Assembly: GCA_034509735.1 (NCBI GenBank) | Contig: JACGWO010000006.1 | Location: 8,447,001 to 8,511,000 of the forward strand | Reading direction: 5' to 3' | DNA length: 64,000 nucleotides | Source of the DNA: Sesamum alatum | Taxonomy: Eukaryota > Streptophyta > Magnoliopsida > Lamiales > Pedaliaceae | Shown here: piece after piece, positions 10,445 through 22,775 of the stretch | Layout of the letters: each line of letters begins with the position of its first letter | Position numbering within the stretch: the stretch's first letter is position 1 | Program-made: the position numbers and the translations under genes | Notes under the pieces: model-generated | Told to the model about the DNA's origin: nothing | The model's database searches: none | Seen by the model: only the letters and a program-made list of their open reading frames with translations

Positions 10445-13310
10445 ATGTCTAAGAATCCACTCGCTGTAATTCTTGAGACTAATAAATTTGATGGAACAAA
10501 CTATAACGATCGGCTGCGAAATCTAAGGATTGTCCGCGATTTCAAAAACCAGGCTTACATTCTGATAAGCCTCTTCCTCGGGTCTTGCCGGAGGGGTCCT
10601 CGTCAAAAGAGCGTTTGACGTTCAATGAATGGTAGGAGGACAACCGCAAGGTCCGCAGCATTATACTGGCATCCATGACTAATGAGATCCAGAAACAGTA
10701 TGATCGGCTGGATGATGTCAGCTCGATATTGCTTTGCATGAAAGATGTTTATGCGGTACCGGACCGGCATATTAGATATGTTGGGACGAAGGCATTTTTC
10801 GGAGCTAAGATGACAGAAGGGTCGTCTGTACACCAGCATGGAGTGATGATGCTATCCCTAGTGGAGAAGCTCAAAGACCTCCGAGCTGATCTTGGAAAAG
10901 AGACGTACATCAACGTATCCTTCAGTCTCTTCCTCCCTCTTTTGACCCGTTTATCGTTAACTATAACATGAATGGGCTTGAAAAAGACCTTCAAGAGTCG
11001 ATAAATATGTTGGTCCAATACGAGGCAACGATTGAAAAGTCTGTTAGAATAGGTGACCATGTAGCCAATCTTGGTAGGCGAATTGTAACCTATGTCTGAA
11101 CAATTTCGAAGTTTTGATAAAACCTTAATGAATAAGAAAGTGAAATTCATTTGACGTATACTTTGTCTGTGTTCACTTTATCTGCTTTGTAACTGTTCGC
11201 TACACAAACAAAGCCCACAGACTGAAATCACATTTCGGGGACTGGGACTATGCTTGGAGGTAGGTCCATGAAATCAGTTCTGCCGAATCAGTCTAAAAAT
11301 CTCCAAGTGAAGGAATCTCAAAAATGGGTACCGAGAGTCCCCTTGAGACTTGCACTAAGCATCTGCTGTCGTGTTTCATCGACGGGTGACGAGGGTCGTC
11401 TAAGTAGTGTTAGTGGGTTAGCCTGCTGGGGAGCGGCTGACTGAGGTGACTCGCGGGAACCGTCTTACGGAGGACCTTGAGTAGGGTCGACAAGGTATGA
11501 CGTGAGTTCCCGATTCCAACGGTACAGGTCAAGTCCTTTGACTTGAGGAATTGCTGAGTTTATTAGTACATCGGGACTGTATCTTAGGTATGGTGAGAGA
11601 TTACCAAGATGCACTTGAGTAGTCATAAGCCATATCTAGTGCAGCCATGGTGTACAACGTGACAGTAGTTTCCAAGATAGGATCTGTCTCCTGTCAAAAG
11701 GTGTTGACAGTTGTGTCTCACAATACTCTATGTCTTGTCCCTAAAATCTATGGCCACAGTAACTGAACAGAAGGGAAGGGTTCCCTGCGGCGTTTGGTAA
11801 AGGACAAACCGACAATTAGGTCCAAAATGGGTACCTGCATATTCCGTGCCCTAGACCCTAAGTGGTGAGACCGTAGACGGAAGGATAGATGTACTGTAGA
11901 GCCTAAATGTTCATTCCCACGCACATTCACCTGGTCTCCAGTGCCATGGACCGTTGCTAGACGGCCACCCATGGTGACGGGCGGGTTCTAGGAATCAAAC
12001 CAAGTCTAGCTGAAGGTGAACCTAAAGAGTCACACACAATCTGCACACATGATGTATTTAATTTAGAATTAAATATTTGGAGAAAATTGGAACGATTAAA
12101 TTGGATTTAATCGGGTCCTTCTTTTCTTGGAAAGAAATAATTCCTTTTATTAGATGAAAGGAATTTATCTAATAAATTGGATTTATTAGAAATTAATTTA
12201 ATGGTCTTGGAATAAATACTTGATATATTTATTGCCTTTAGGATTATTTAAATGAGATTTAAATATTTCATTAAATTAATCAATGGTTGAGATTAAATAG
12301 AGAAATCTATGGCTTAGATTGGTTTGACCAAGAAAGCTAGATGTTGACTAGGATTTGACTAGGTCAAATCCTATTTAAGAAGGAGTCTTCAAAGTCTAGG
12401 AATTAGAAGAGGAATGAGATTCCTCCTCTACAAATATTCCTAAGTGTCCTCTTTAGAAAAGATGATGAAAAACTTGAAGCACACACACAACACACACTCG
12501 GCCTCTTCCTCTCTCTCTCTCAGTCGCACCCTCTCCCTCTCTTCCAAGAAAGTCTTCCAAGTTCTTTTGTTTTCTACAATTGAACTTTAGGATGATTGAT
12601 CTCGTTAATCAATAACGTTTGATCGATCCGTCCTCTCCAAAAACATACACTTGTTCTTTCGCTAGCACGAAGATCAAGATACGTGGGTGGATTGCGTGTA
12701 CGAATTAGAGGGTCTCCCGTTCGAGATCTTGGAGCAAAATGGGGAACAACGCGAGTACCGGTTTGAAGACGAAAATGACAATTGGTAGGTGTTCGATTTA
12801 CAATTTTCGTCTCTCTTTCTTTTAAACCCTATGGCCTCCATGAAACTTGGTATGTTTACTGTTATTCATGAGATACACCGAACGCCCGGGAGTTTCAAGG
12901 GAACACCCCTTGAACGTGTTTATTACATATTGTTTAAGCATGTTTAAATTCTTGCAAATCTTTAAATTTTTACCGCGCTTCCGCATTCGCGCTACTCCCG
13001 GGCCGATCCACACGCCTTTGCTAGGCTTACGAAGTCTACGCCGTCAGTATTGGTGGGGGAGGCTTCGACCTCAAGAGCGAAAGGCAAAGGTGTTGGACGC
13101 TAGAGGAGGAAGAAGAGTAAGACAGAATCAGCTGCTGCAAGCGCACAAAGCGCTCCTGTTGCAATGCTGGGCATGGGCAAAGGAAAGAGGAAGGCGGTTC
13201 GGCAGTCAAGGATTGCAAAAGATGTTTGCATATATTTTCGTGAAAAGGGGCATTGGAAGAGGGAGTGTCCTAAACTTCTTTCCAACCAAGGTACATTTGA
13301 TTTGAGCTTT
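10445..13310 (+). pseudogene. Copia A gag, split by a solo LTR
   Basis: Gag of Ty1/Copia. The ATG at 10445 opens MSKNPLAVILETNKFDGTNY, the typical N-terminus. Frame-shifted pieces continue ASMTNEIQKQYDRLDD, MKDVYAVPDRHIRY, GSSVHQHGVMMLSLVEKL and YNMNGLEKDLQESINML up to the insertion at 11042. The frame resumes at 13032 with STPSVLVGEAS and a lysine-rich stretch. It ends with a zinc-knuckle relic, CIYFREKGHWKREC, where the second Cys is Phe. Removing the insertion and one AAGTC copy rejoins the two halves in frame at the junction. A stop and frame shifts elsewhere make it inactive. Confidence 0.85.
11042..13031 (+). mobile_element. Solo LTR (Copia-type, ~2.0 kb) inside Copia A gag
   Basis: 1990 bp starting TGTTAGAATAGGTGACCATG, flanked by an exact 5-bp duplication AAGTC (11037-11041 and 13032-13036). 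No internal retrotransposon sequence is present, so it is a recombined solo LTR. The 3' end reads GGCTTACG where the sister copy at 43673-45647 has GGCTTTCA. It is related to, but distinct from, the LTRs of Copia A. A TC/CT-rich tract lies near 12500-12545. Confidence 0.85.
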
Positions 13311-15619
13311 AACATGATTATTATTCTACTCTTGGGTATTGGATACCAGCTGTAGAGCTCATATCTGCAAATGGTTTGCAGGTGATGGAAAGGAGTAGAA
13401 GGCTACGACGGAGATGGTTCTAAAGTTAGGCAATGGCTGGGCTATTGCCATAGAAGCTATAAGACTAGTAAGGCTTAGCTATTAGTGATCATGTTAGGAT
13501 AGAGTTGATAGGTCACAATTATGTAACCTAGCATGATCAAATTATGTTTTTCTATTGTTGGACAATAAGGATTACATGTTTTTGATCAATGAAAGTTTCT
13601 TTTATTTGACAAAGGATGGTTATTCTTGTCTGCTAGGTTGTTTGCATAATTATTTCAATACTATCCCATAATTAGATTATGAATGCTCAAAATAAATGAT
13701 AAAATGGATAATTAAGATTAACTCATAGATTTAGCATGCTAAGCTAGGTCACATTCCTCTAGTTAGGATAAGGGGGTTAGTAGATTCAAGGAGTCTAGAA
13801 ATAGACAATTTGAGCCTGCTAGCTTGCTAGTCCTTCCTGAACAGGAAGATGGCCAAGAAGCTCTTTGTAGGACAAAGTATGCTTGCTAGTGGTCTGTTGG
13901 ATTGGATCGAGTCAGACATCTATGGGTCACTTAATACACAAGACCAGTAGTGGGTTCACAAGTCTAAGGACCTTTGGAAGGTTCAGGGAATTAGATTTGA
14001 AGTGGGAACCGAACTGGTTGCAAAATTAACCTTCGATTGGATCGAGTGGTGTGTATTTAGTGGGAGCTCTTGATGTATCTAAATGGGAATGGAATTCTCA
14101 CTCAGTGGAATTCTTCCTGGAACGCCACAATTGAACAACGTCTCTAATAAAGGAGGAATCGAACCTTGTTGGACATGGTTCGGTCGGAGTTTTCATTGAA
14201 CTACCTTGGCCCATCTAGGCATGTTCTTAATACAGTAGCCAAGTTCTAAAACATGGCATGACAAACCTGTATCCTACAAAGTACTTGAATATGTAGGATA
14301 GTCTTGCATACGTCAAGGGACTAGTGGGAGGCAAACTAGGTTTGCACAGGTTCATGTGTTGTTCTAAGGGAAATTGGATTTCAGAGGATAACCAGTGTGA
14401 GGAGTATCTTCTTGAGGAATCAAGTAGAGTGACACCTCAGTACAATATAGCAAACATCATTTGTAATCGAGTTTGCCCACTGACTATATTCCAGTTCTCC
14501 TAGGGACGCCAAGAATACGTTACATACCTGAGATGTACAGATTTCTAGGTCAGTCCGGTCAATTGGATTATAATCTAAAGGACATAAGGAGAAGCAATTT
14601 TGGACATTGGATCGAATCAATGGCTTGGAGTCGTGTGTTTCGACGTGGAATTCAAACTAGGTTTGGAACTCCATGTAACTAGAATATTCGCTTTGATGAG
14701 TTCATAGGGGGTATGACTCGATCAGTAACGAGCTTGAGGGTTAGTGGGAGTTTGGTTGTGTTTCTAGTGTTTAAAGTATGTAACGTCTTATTCATTTGGA
14801 ATGAAGTTAAGATGTTAGAAAACACTGAAACACGAATGTTGTTCACGCAATCTCCATGAAAGGAATGGATTCCTATATATAGGGTTAAGTTGTCCAAGAC
14901 TCAGTTAGGGTTAACTGATGAGGATGCTTAGATGTTTGACATCCCCTATGTCTTTGTCGTACGCAGCATGGGTATGTTGTTTGGTGCATTGGACTTGATG
15001 TTGTGTATGCTTTGGGCATAATGACGACAATCGAGTGTGTACCAAAGAGGCAGTAGACTGTTGTTGAGAACAGTCTTTAATACCTGAATAAGGATTAAAG
15101 AAGTGTTCTTCATGCACGTTCTATGGAGAGTTTATTCTAGAAGGCTATAGCGATACTAGCTTCCAGTATCATGTGAATAATATCTAGTCTCAGTATGCAC
15201 ATATATCAGGCTTAATGGTAAAGTGGTGGCTTGGAAAGGTTTCAAGCGGGATACCACGACGGTCCATGAAAGTTGAATGTATGGCAACTTTAGAAATTGC
15301 TCCGGAGAGTGGTTTGGACGCAAAACCACATCCAATGGTTGGGTGTGGTGCCTACCACGGTAAAGCCAGTAGTTACCTTGGAGGATAACAACATGGCTGT
15401 AGCGCAAGCTAAAGGACCAAGATCTCATCACGAATCTAGGAAAATTCTTAGACAGTACTATCTGCTTGGAGCAATGTATGAAAAGGTGTCGTGCGGTTGG
15501 ACTGCATCATCTTGGCAAAAATAAGGTAGACTCGTGAGACAGAGCCGGATATCGCAGATTACTCATGCTCAGATAAGTCTGAGCGACATGGGTGATTGGC
15601 TTTAGATCAAGTGGGATAT
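13311..15619 (+). pseudogene. Copia A protease/integrase/RNase H remnants
   Basis: Heavily decayed pol region. Near 13340-13450 a protease-like context is seen (SSYLQM.., LKLGNGWAIAIEAI in shifting frames). Near 14150-14240 a fragment resembles the integrase segment TLLDMVRS followed by a degraded LSLNYLG-like run. Near 15360-15480 a clear RNase H piece reads DNNMAVAQAKGPRSHHESRK. Distances between landmarks are shorter than in intact Copia elements, so segments are missing, including most of the reverse transcriptase. A purine-rich tract AAGTGGGATA (15609-15618) directly precedes the 3' LTR and is the likely polypurine tract. Confidence 0.65.
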
Positions 15620-17857
15620 TGTTAGAATAGGTGATCAGAAAGCCAATTGGATTGGCGGTTTTGGGTACTATTTAGCAATCTTTATTAAAGTAATATTGAC
15701 TTGATGAATATAGTAAGTATTCATCCTTGGCACTCTGTGTTTGTTGTGCTTACTAATTATGTTAAACGACGTTTTAACGTCACAACAAATGCCCGCAGAC
15801 CAATTGGATAACCCATGTAGTTGGGCTACGCATTGGATGGCAGCTATGAAACCAACTTCTAAGGGTTGGTCTGAAATGTTCCAAGTCGAGAACCTCGAGA
15901 CAGGGCATCAAGGGTCCTATAGAGACTTGCACTAAGGATTGCATTCATTGGATGAGTGTCGTGTTTCATCAGCGACAGACGTTGGACGTCTATGCCATAT
16001 TAGTGGGTTATTTGACAACAGTGTTAGCTGACTGAACTGACTCGTGGGAATCGTCATATGGAATCCTTGGAGGCTTGATCGGTATGACTGGAATTCCCGG
16101 CTCCGATAGTACGAGATTAGTCCTCGGACTTGAGGAATCATGGCAATCACATGCATATGATGGTTGTATCTAGGGTCTGGCAAGAGATGTCCGGATCTGG
16201 GATACGTTCATCATAAGCCTTATCTAGTGCAGTCGGAATATGTATTCAGGACGGCGGATTCGAAGATAGGATCCGAGACCTGTCAGTATATGACAGTCGA
16301 GTCTCCTATGCGCTCTAAGACAGTTTAAGCTCTTTAAGTCTGTGGCCATAGCGATTGATCGAGTAGGGAATGATTTCTTACATCGATCAATAGAGCAAAC
16401 GTGTCTTGAGTTATTCAGCATAGTTGTCTAGTCCAGGATAGGAACCGACGCCCAATTCCATGCCCTAACTTAGACCGGGGGATAGATGATGGAAGGACCG
16501 TACTCGTATAGAACTCGGGAGCCTAAATGTTCACGCCAACAATCACCTAGTCTCTAGTACCATGGACCGTTGCTAGACAGCCACCCATGGTGACGGACGT
16601 TTTTTCGATTAATGGTTAATTGGAAAGCAGTTAATTAAATTGGATTTAATTGACCAATTGTGTTGGACACAAGCCCAAGTCTAGCTGAGGGTGAACCTAA
16701 AGAGTCACACACAAATCATTATGGAATTGGTAGAATTAATTTGAAATTAATTCTAGAAGAAGCGAATTAATTTAATTGGATTAAATTTATATCAAGGAGA
16801 AAATAAATGATTGGATCATTTATTGGAAAATCCATTTGATGGATAGTCCAAGAATTAATTAATTGGATTAGTTAATTTTTGGACTTAGAACCTATAAATT
16901 AATTGGATTAGTTTATCGGGTTTGGATTAATTAATTGATTGGATCAATTAATTAGAGTTTGGACTTATGTTTATTTAATTGGATTAAATAAACTTATGGG
17001 CTTCAATTGGAATGAGATTAATTGGATTAATTAATGCCCAACGGACTGCTTTTGGACTTAATTTAATTAGATTAAATAAAAGTCCAAGACTAGTAGTCCT
17101 AGACTCCTAGTCCATGGAAAAATTCAATTTATAGCAAGTGAAGAATTAAAATCTTCCACATGTGGGTTCATGTGACCAGCCTTTATATGGTTTGGTGGGT
17201 GGTTTCATTTGCTATAATGGTGCATGGTTATGTAGATAATGGTGTGTGTGTATGTAGGTTACTTTGGAAGTTGACAAGAGAAGTTGAATTTTGAATTCAA
17301 CAACTCTACATACACAAAAACCATTCACATAATTTTGTAAGGACTTGGTCTTCCACGAATTTTTCATCAAAATACTCTCCAAAATATCTAAAAATATTCT
17401 CCTTTTTGTGTTCATACCTTTTGGAAAGGTTTGAACTAAAAACATTCCAAAAGGCACTAAACAATAGTGTTGTTTTGGAAGTGTTTCTTCTTCTTTTCTC
17501 TACTTCTATCTAGCAATAGATTAGAGGGTATACATTCCATAGTGTAGTGTGGACAAATTAGAGGGATTCTATTTTGGACCCTAAAGTGAAAGAAAGGAGA
17601 AACGGGAAAGAGAACAAGGCACGTACCGGTTCTACGTGCAACGATCAAAGGTTTGTTTTGTTTATGTTTTCATGTATTTTTTGTTCATATCCTTTTAGCC
17701 ACTTGTCCAGCATTCTTCTACTCTTTTATTTATGCAAGACATACAGCAAATGCCGGGAACTTCAAAGGGAACACCCCTTTGAACCCGTTTAAATTATGCT
17801 TTAAATTAACGTTCTTTACGCTTCCATTGCGTTCCCGGGCCATACACGATTCTTTTA
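15620..17857 (+). repeat. 3' LTR of Copia A
   Basis: 2238 bp, near-collinear copy of 6269-8507, starting TGTTAGAATAGGTGATCAG and ending GATTCTTTTA. The terminal CA has become TA. Followed directly by the TCGAT target duplication and CACTA 1 TNP2 sequence. Confidence 0.88.
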
Positions 17858-17862
17858 TCGAT

Positions 17863-19847
17863 TATGTGGCGTTCTGAATCACTGAGCCATCTCTTCTTTG
17901 AGGCTCCACTAGGTCAATCAGGGTGGTTTAAAGTAGACCGTTGGATTCTGTCATCGTTGCTTGTGAGATCATCCTTTTGCCGGGTCTACTTCGTTTGCAA
18001 AGAACATGCGGCCGAAAGTAGTGAGAATTGAATAGCCTAATTTCTTTGACAATGTATGCCTCGACAAGAACATGCCAGGTCCACCTGTATTGCATCTCAT
18101 GGAAGGCAACCTGGATCAATTTTTGCATGAAGACGTGACAATCGTGGCTCTTCATGCCGTGCATGCTCAATTCCGTCATGTCGACGCAACGGGCAAGGTT
18201 AGGGCGTGCCTATATGGAAACCTTAGACAACGAATCTAATCACATATCCTCCTCTTCTGCTCCTTCGTCAGGGTATATACCGCTTTAGGCATAGCGTTTG
18301 ATCTCCGTTCGTCCATTAATTTACATATGATTTTCATGTCCTTCTGTACATTCAGATTGTTCTTTTTTTTCCCCTTTATGTCCATCATGATGTTGAAAAT
18401 ATTGTCAAACGCATTCTTCTCAATGTGCAAGACATTAAGATTGTGTCGTATCACATGTGTAGCTCAGTATAGAAGATCCCAGAATATGCTTTTTTCTTTC
18501 TCAACTTTTCATCGCTACCGTAGCCTGGTGGGAGTGTCAACGGTTCTTCAACCGCAGGACTCAACTCAGTACTCAATCGTGGATCTGCTTTCCAATAAAC
18601 TTCGGACGTGCAACCTTCCTTTCCACTCGATTTTTAGTGAAGACTTTCTTGATCCTGCAGTACGGATGGTCCTGAAGCAGAAACTATCTGTGGCAGTCAA
18701 AGTAGCATCTTCCCATCGTGCTGCAGGTGGAATGCCCCTGTGTCATCCATTCATACTGCCCGTGCAGTGCGAACCCATCTATGCACAGGACCAGCCTATC
18801 ATTACGGGGCTCTAATGCAAAATCGGGATATGTTTAGTTGAAATACCTCTAAGTCTCTACATCGGACATATGACACATGGAGGTCTCAGCAGTCGCTACC
18901 AAAGTATACAACCTCTACAATCTAGGAGTAAGCTGTAGGTACCTCAGAACGGCATACGAAGACTTCTTGCGATGGGGGTCTCGCTCCCTAGTCGGCTTAC
19001 ACCTAGCTTCTCCAAATTACTTGCAGCAGTCCAGATCAATGTTATCCTTCCAGTACAACATGCATCTATGTTTACACGCATCAATCTTCTCTATAGGTAA
19101 ACCCAAATCCTTTATCAACTTCTTTGTACTATAGTGTTTGGTGGACAGGTTTTGATCTCGGGGCAATATATTATTAGCCCACTGGGACACCTAATCGTAG
19201 AATCTCTCAAAAAAATAATTTGCAGTTTTGATGTTGACTAGTCCAACAACCATTGCCGACTGAGATTGGGTACAACTGCTCCACAGCGGCTGGTTGGCGG
19301 CGTGCACTACATCAAAAAAATAGTCTGACAACCCTGACAGGTAATCATAGGGCACTCGTTGTACCACGAACTAGGACTGGCATCAACAGGAGAGGACCTC
19401 ATACCATCATCAGACACCCTCGTGGTAAGACGAAAAAAATAGAACCCGAGTCGGTTGCATCAAAAACCATACTCTACGCCCAATCCATCTGTTGCTCATC
19501 ACCTAGTGCATACTACCCTCCTCCTGAGCAGTGTAGGTTTGCTCCTCCTGCACTGGAGTGGCGGTCAATGCATTAAAGTACTCCTGCACCCTCTTCTGGC
19601 CATGCAAAATTCAATTATATTATATAGGCAAAAACCATCACATATATAAGTAAAAATTGACCTCGTCGGGTGTTTTGAACCTTCCATTTTTTCACTTCCG
19701 ACAGGAGCATCTAATCTTGTCTTCGTCCATATGTCCATTCTGACACTTGGCCCTTTCTATTAAAGTCTTAACACCATCCTCCGATGTAAGACCCGCCCTC
19801 ACCGGGAGGTTTTTCTCATACTTCCATCTCCTAAATCCTCTTAACAT
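17863..19847 (-). pseudogene. TNP2-like transposase relic of CACTA 1
   Basis: Main transposase of CACTA elements, read leftward. The start at 19847 gives MLRGFRRWKYEKNLPV and a Transpos_assoc-like motif IRCSCRK (next Cys lost to a stop), KNGRFKTPDEVNF. Then come YDYLSGLSDYFFDVVHAANQ, HYSTKKLIKDLGLPIEKIDA, CMLYWKDNIDLD, SYAVLRYLQLTPRL, TYPDFALEPRNDRLVLCIDG and FALHGQYEW. The C-terminal part gives VIRHNLNVLHIEKNAFDNIF, MDIKGKKKNN and LSMHGMKSHDCHVFMQKLIQ. Several hundred residues between GQYEW and IRHNLN are missing or unrecognisable, and there are many stops. The Copia A insertion lies at the 3' side. Same family as 43099-46433. Confidence 0.82.
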
Positions 19848-20479
19848 GATGATCATTACATATATACATATATATAATTATATTTCAACTTATAAATAAT
19901 TATTACTTTCCACTAACAATACTTAAACCACTAGAACTTGCTTTGGTCTCCCTCCGCTCACTCCAATCTGTCTTCTTCTCGCTATAGTGAGAGATCGATC
20001 TTTCACTTTCACTAATAGGAAATGTATTAATAAAATCCATGAGATGATTCCAGATGGACTCCAACTGCTGCCTAAGGTATCCCAGACTCAAGGATGTCTC
20101 CCAATAGAAAGCGGCCTATTCCTATCAGGGTTTTCGCACATTCGGAGACAGCCACTGATAGAGGTCTTCATCTACGGTGATGGTATAGTAGTCAATAGTA
20201 GTCACCGGCATAATCTCATCAGACATTCAAATATAAAAATAAGAAAACTGTACTAATTAAATTATATTTTAATTAACAAAAAGGGTTCAAGTTATCACTT
20301 GGTCAACCAACTAAAGAATTAACAGTACACAATATAATATTGCAATTCTAGTTGATCAACTATATATGCTCGAAAATCAGAGAGAGATTAAGAATGTGTG
20401 TGGTTAATCAATTCTATAAGAGATGAAATGAAATAGAAAGAACATGCAATACGCACACACACACATATATACATATATA
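19848..20479 (-). other. CACTA 1 region upstream of TNP2
   Basis: Presumed 5' leader of the TNP2 gene, with AT-rich and (CA)n/(TA)n stretches at 20453-20485. An open stretch on the minus strand (20091-19903) contains ESIWNHLMDFINTFPISESE, which I do not recognise. Confidence 0.4.
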
Positions 20480-21034
20480 TATATAAGATTATTTGGAACG
20501 GTCGGTGGAGTGGCGGCTGGAGCGATCAATATAGCCATTAGACTAAAGTCATTATTGGAAAGAACTTTTAATGGTATTTTACACGAATGGAATGGATAAT
20601 TTCATATTTCACGTGGTTGTCACATTGCAAACAAGAACGTCCATAAAGCAGTTGCAAAAGTGCAACGACCTCCATTTTGTAGCAGCTTTTGTAACCGACA
20701 TGCCGTACTACAAATGTGTAATGACTTTTTACATGACTTTTTTCATAGTTCGCGTAGCCTTTACAATTCCTCGTGAACCATGCCAAATGATGTTCCAAAC
20801 GGATAGCACCATGCAATTTGTAATGCCTTTATGAACACTACCATTTTTTAAAATGCTTTTGGAACGATCGTTGTAACTCATCGGCCGTTATAAAAAGGCC
20901 AAATTCATTTTCATCAACCACATGACATCAGCAAAGGAAATCTGTTCCAAATTGATTACAATGACCGTTCCAATTGGGACGCATATTTGGTTGTTCCAAC
21001 CTGACCATTACAAATCCCGCATGTTTTTGTAATG
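20480..21034 (-). repeat. 5' subterminal repeats of CACTA element 1
   Basis: Repeated GGAACGRTCG, GTAATGRC and inverted GACCGTTCCAA-type motifs up to the decayed tip GCATGTTTTTGTAATG at 21019-21034. They mirror the arrangement at 2740-3345 and correspond to the GACCGTTCCAAA repeats of CACTA 2. Confidence 0.6.
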
Positions 21035-21037
21035 ATC

Positions 21038-21553
21038 ATTTATACAAACTAAATTTATTTTTATTTATAATCTTTTCATAACTTCATTTTTTAGATTATC
21101 GAACTTGTTTAAATTTTCCTAGAAAGAAACCAATAACATCTCAAGTAGTAATAGGAATGCACATTCTCTAATTTATTACAATTGTAATGGCAATTTCTGA
21201 GCAAATATTTAAGAGTTTAACACTTTTATTCCAAACAATGGAGTAACTACCTATAGTTCCCATATGGAGAAAATTACCCTAATTGGAAATAAGTAAAAAT
21301 TAAACTAATTAATGTATAGGCTATTTTTCCTTCGACTCAACTTCCTTAAGCCTCTTTCGTGCTTGTATGTATAAGACTGCAAATTTGGCATTTTATCCTT
21401 GCATTCCCACCTATTTTTTCCGATAAAATCGGTCTCTCCGTTAGTTTTGACGGTCAACTAACGGGAGGGACCAATATTTGGTCTAACTCTGATACTATGC
21501 TGAACGACGACTTCATCTAAAGATTAACTTGTTAGAAAGGAGAATCATTTTCT
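21038..21553. other. Spacer with an older primer-site-like motif
   Basis: No gene. On the minus strand 21498-21488 reads TAGTATCAGAG, next to TTCAGCA on its 5' side, which looks like an LTR end plus primer site of an older Copia. The rest is AT-rich with no recognised feature. Confidence 0.35.
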
Positions 21554-21925
21554 TGAAACTGGGAATGTAAATCTCCATGAAAACTCCAAGATGAAATTAA
21601 AGCTCTCTGTATTTTATTGAATCGGAAGAAAAGAAAATTTCAGTGTACAATGGTGTAGAGCAGAAGTGGAATAAAGAAGGGAGAGAGATGTTCAGTTGAG
21701 AGCAACTGGGTTAATTAACCAATTAACTACTGCTAACTAACCCTAACAAATAAGCAAAATAGAAACAAGATAAACCTAACAAAGGTGTGTAAGCCTAACA
21801 AAAACGTAATACAAGGAACAGTGCTGGAGGTCGCATTTCTACTTGAGGAAAAATGCATGCACCTAGCCACACTTCTTCAAGTCACACTCTCTGGCTGGGA
21901 AATGGAAATCTGTGAGGTTCTAACA
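21554..21925 (-). repeat. 3' LTR of Copia B
   Basis: On the minus strand it starts TGTTAGAACCTCACAG after the purine tract and ends CATTCCCAGTTTCA. Collinear with 26256-26630 with scattered substitutions. Confidence 0.8.
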
Positions 21926-22775
21926 GCCCCCCTACAAGTTGGACTTGGGGTCAAGGTAATCGAGCCCAACTTGGCACATAACGAGTTGAACAGTGGTCCT
22001 GTGAGGGCCTTAGTGAATACGTCGGCAACTTGGAACCGAGAAGCAACATGTGTGGGGTGGATGAATCCCTCTTTATACTTGTTCCTCACTATATGACAAT
22101 CTATCTCTAGGTGCTTTGTCCTTTCGTGGAAAATTGAATTTTGGCGTGATATGCAAAGCCGCCTTGTTGTCACAAAAGAAAGGTATTGGCCTTTGCACCG
22201 TTAGCCCGAGCTCCTCCATGATGTATGAGATCCACGTAAGCTCACAAACCATAGATGCCATGCTTTTATATTTTACCTCCACTGTGGACGTGGAAATTGT
22301 TGCTTGTTTTCTGGTCTTCCAGGATATCAGCGATGGCCCCAAGAAGATGCAATAACCTTAGTGACTTCCTCGAATCTGTGAACGCTCCCCAATCTGCATC
22401 GCAAATACCAGTTAGTTTAAGGTTGTAACCATACGGGAAAAGCAGATCTGTTATGGGGCAGCCTTTAAGGTATTTAATCAAGTGCCCCGCTGCGTCCCAA
22501 TGTTCATAGCAAGGGCGTCGGAGGTGCTGGCTCAACTATTGCGTTGCATAAGACATGTCCGGTCTAGTGAAGCCCAAGTATAACACTCTTCCCACCAGCC
22601 TCCTATACTTTGTGAGATCTGCCATTGGCGCCTTTGCTTGGGTGGAGAGTCTAATGTCTGCGGGGAGTGGAGTCCTAGTTGCGTCTTGGCTTATGTAAGC
22701 CCCATGTCCATGACAATATCCATGATATACTTTCGTTAAGTGACTGAAGTCCATCTGCAGAGCGCGCAATCTCAA
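21926..22775 (-). pseudogene. Copia B RNase H and end of reverse transcriptase
   Basis: Reading leftward: YRRLVGRVLYLGFTRPDMSY (RT C-terminal connection), HWDAAGHLIKYLKGCP, GICDADWGAFTDSRKS (RNase H core with the DADWG motif), ISWKTRKQATISTSTVEVKY (an acidic Glu position is altered to VEVKYK), FFCDNKAALHI, ERTKHLEIDCHIVR and ADVFTKALTG. The pieces are in more than one frame, so the domain is disrupted. In Copia, RNase H removes the RNA strand during reverse transcription. Confidence 0.82.

Larger units (their letters stand above)
6269..17857 (+). mobile_element. Ty1/Copia element A with 2.2-kb LTRs, nested in CACTA 1
   Basis: Full-length but decayed Copia retrotransposon. Two direct LTRs (6269-8507 and 15620-17857) start TGTTAGAATAGGTGA and end GATTCTTTCA or GATTCTTTTA. 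Flanking 5-bp target duplications are TTGAT (6264-6268) and TCGAT (17858-17862), one change apart. Internal order is primer site, long leader, gag with zinc knuckle, then protease, integrase and RNase H remnants. It split CACTA 1 between the TNP2 3' part (17863 onward) and the TNPA-like gene, so it is younger than that element. It was itself hit by a solo LTR at 11042-13031. Confidence 0.88.
2717..21034 (-). mobile_element. CACTA (En/Spm) element 1, host of nested insertions
   Basis: Minus-strand CACTA DNA transposon, 18.3 kb including later insertions. The 5' tip on the minus strand (21034 leftward) reads CATTACAAAAACATGCGG, a decayed version of the tip of the second CACTA here (CACTACAAAAAAAATGCGG). 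The 3' tip on the plus strand (2717) reads CACGCCAAACAAATAACATT. The 3-bp target duplication ATC flanks both ends (2714-2716 and 21035-21037). Both ends carry repeated GTAATGG/GTAACGG or GGAACGG-like subterminal motifs. Gene order from the 5' end is TNP2, then TNPA-like, as in intact CACTA elements. The tips have lost the canonical CACTA, so the exact ends are less certain than the internal genes. Confidence 0.65.

Noticed and set aside
19311..19330. CACTACATCAAAAAAATAG as another CACTA tip
   Set aside because: It lies within the TNP2 coding relic, has no inverted partner and no subterminal repeats.
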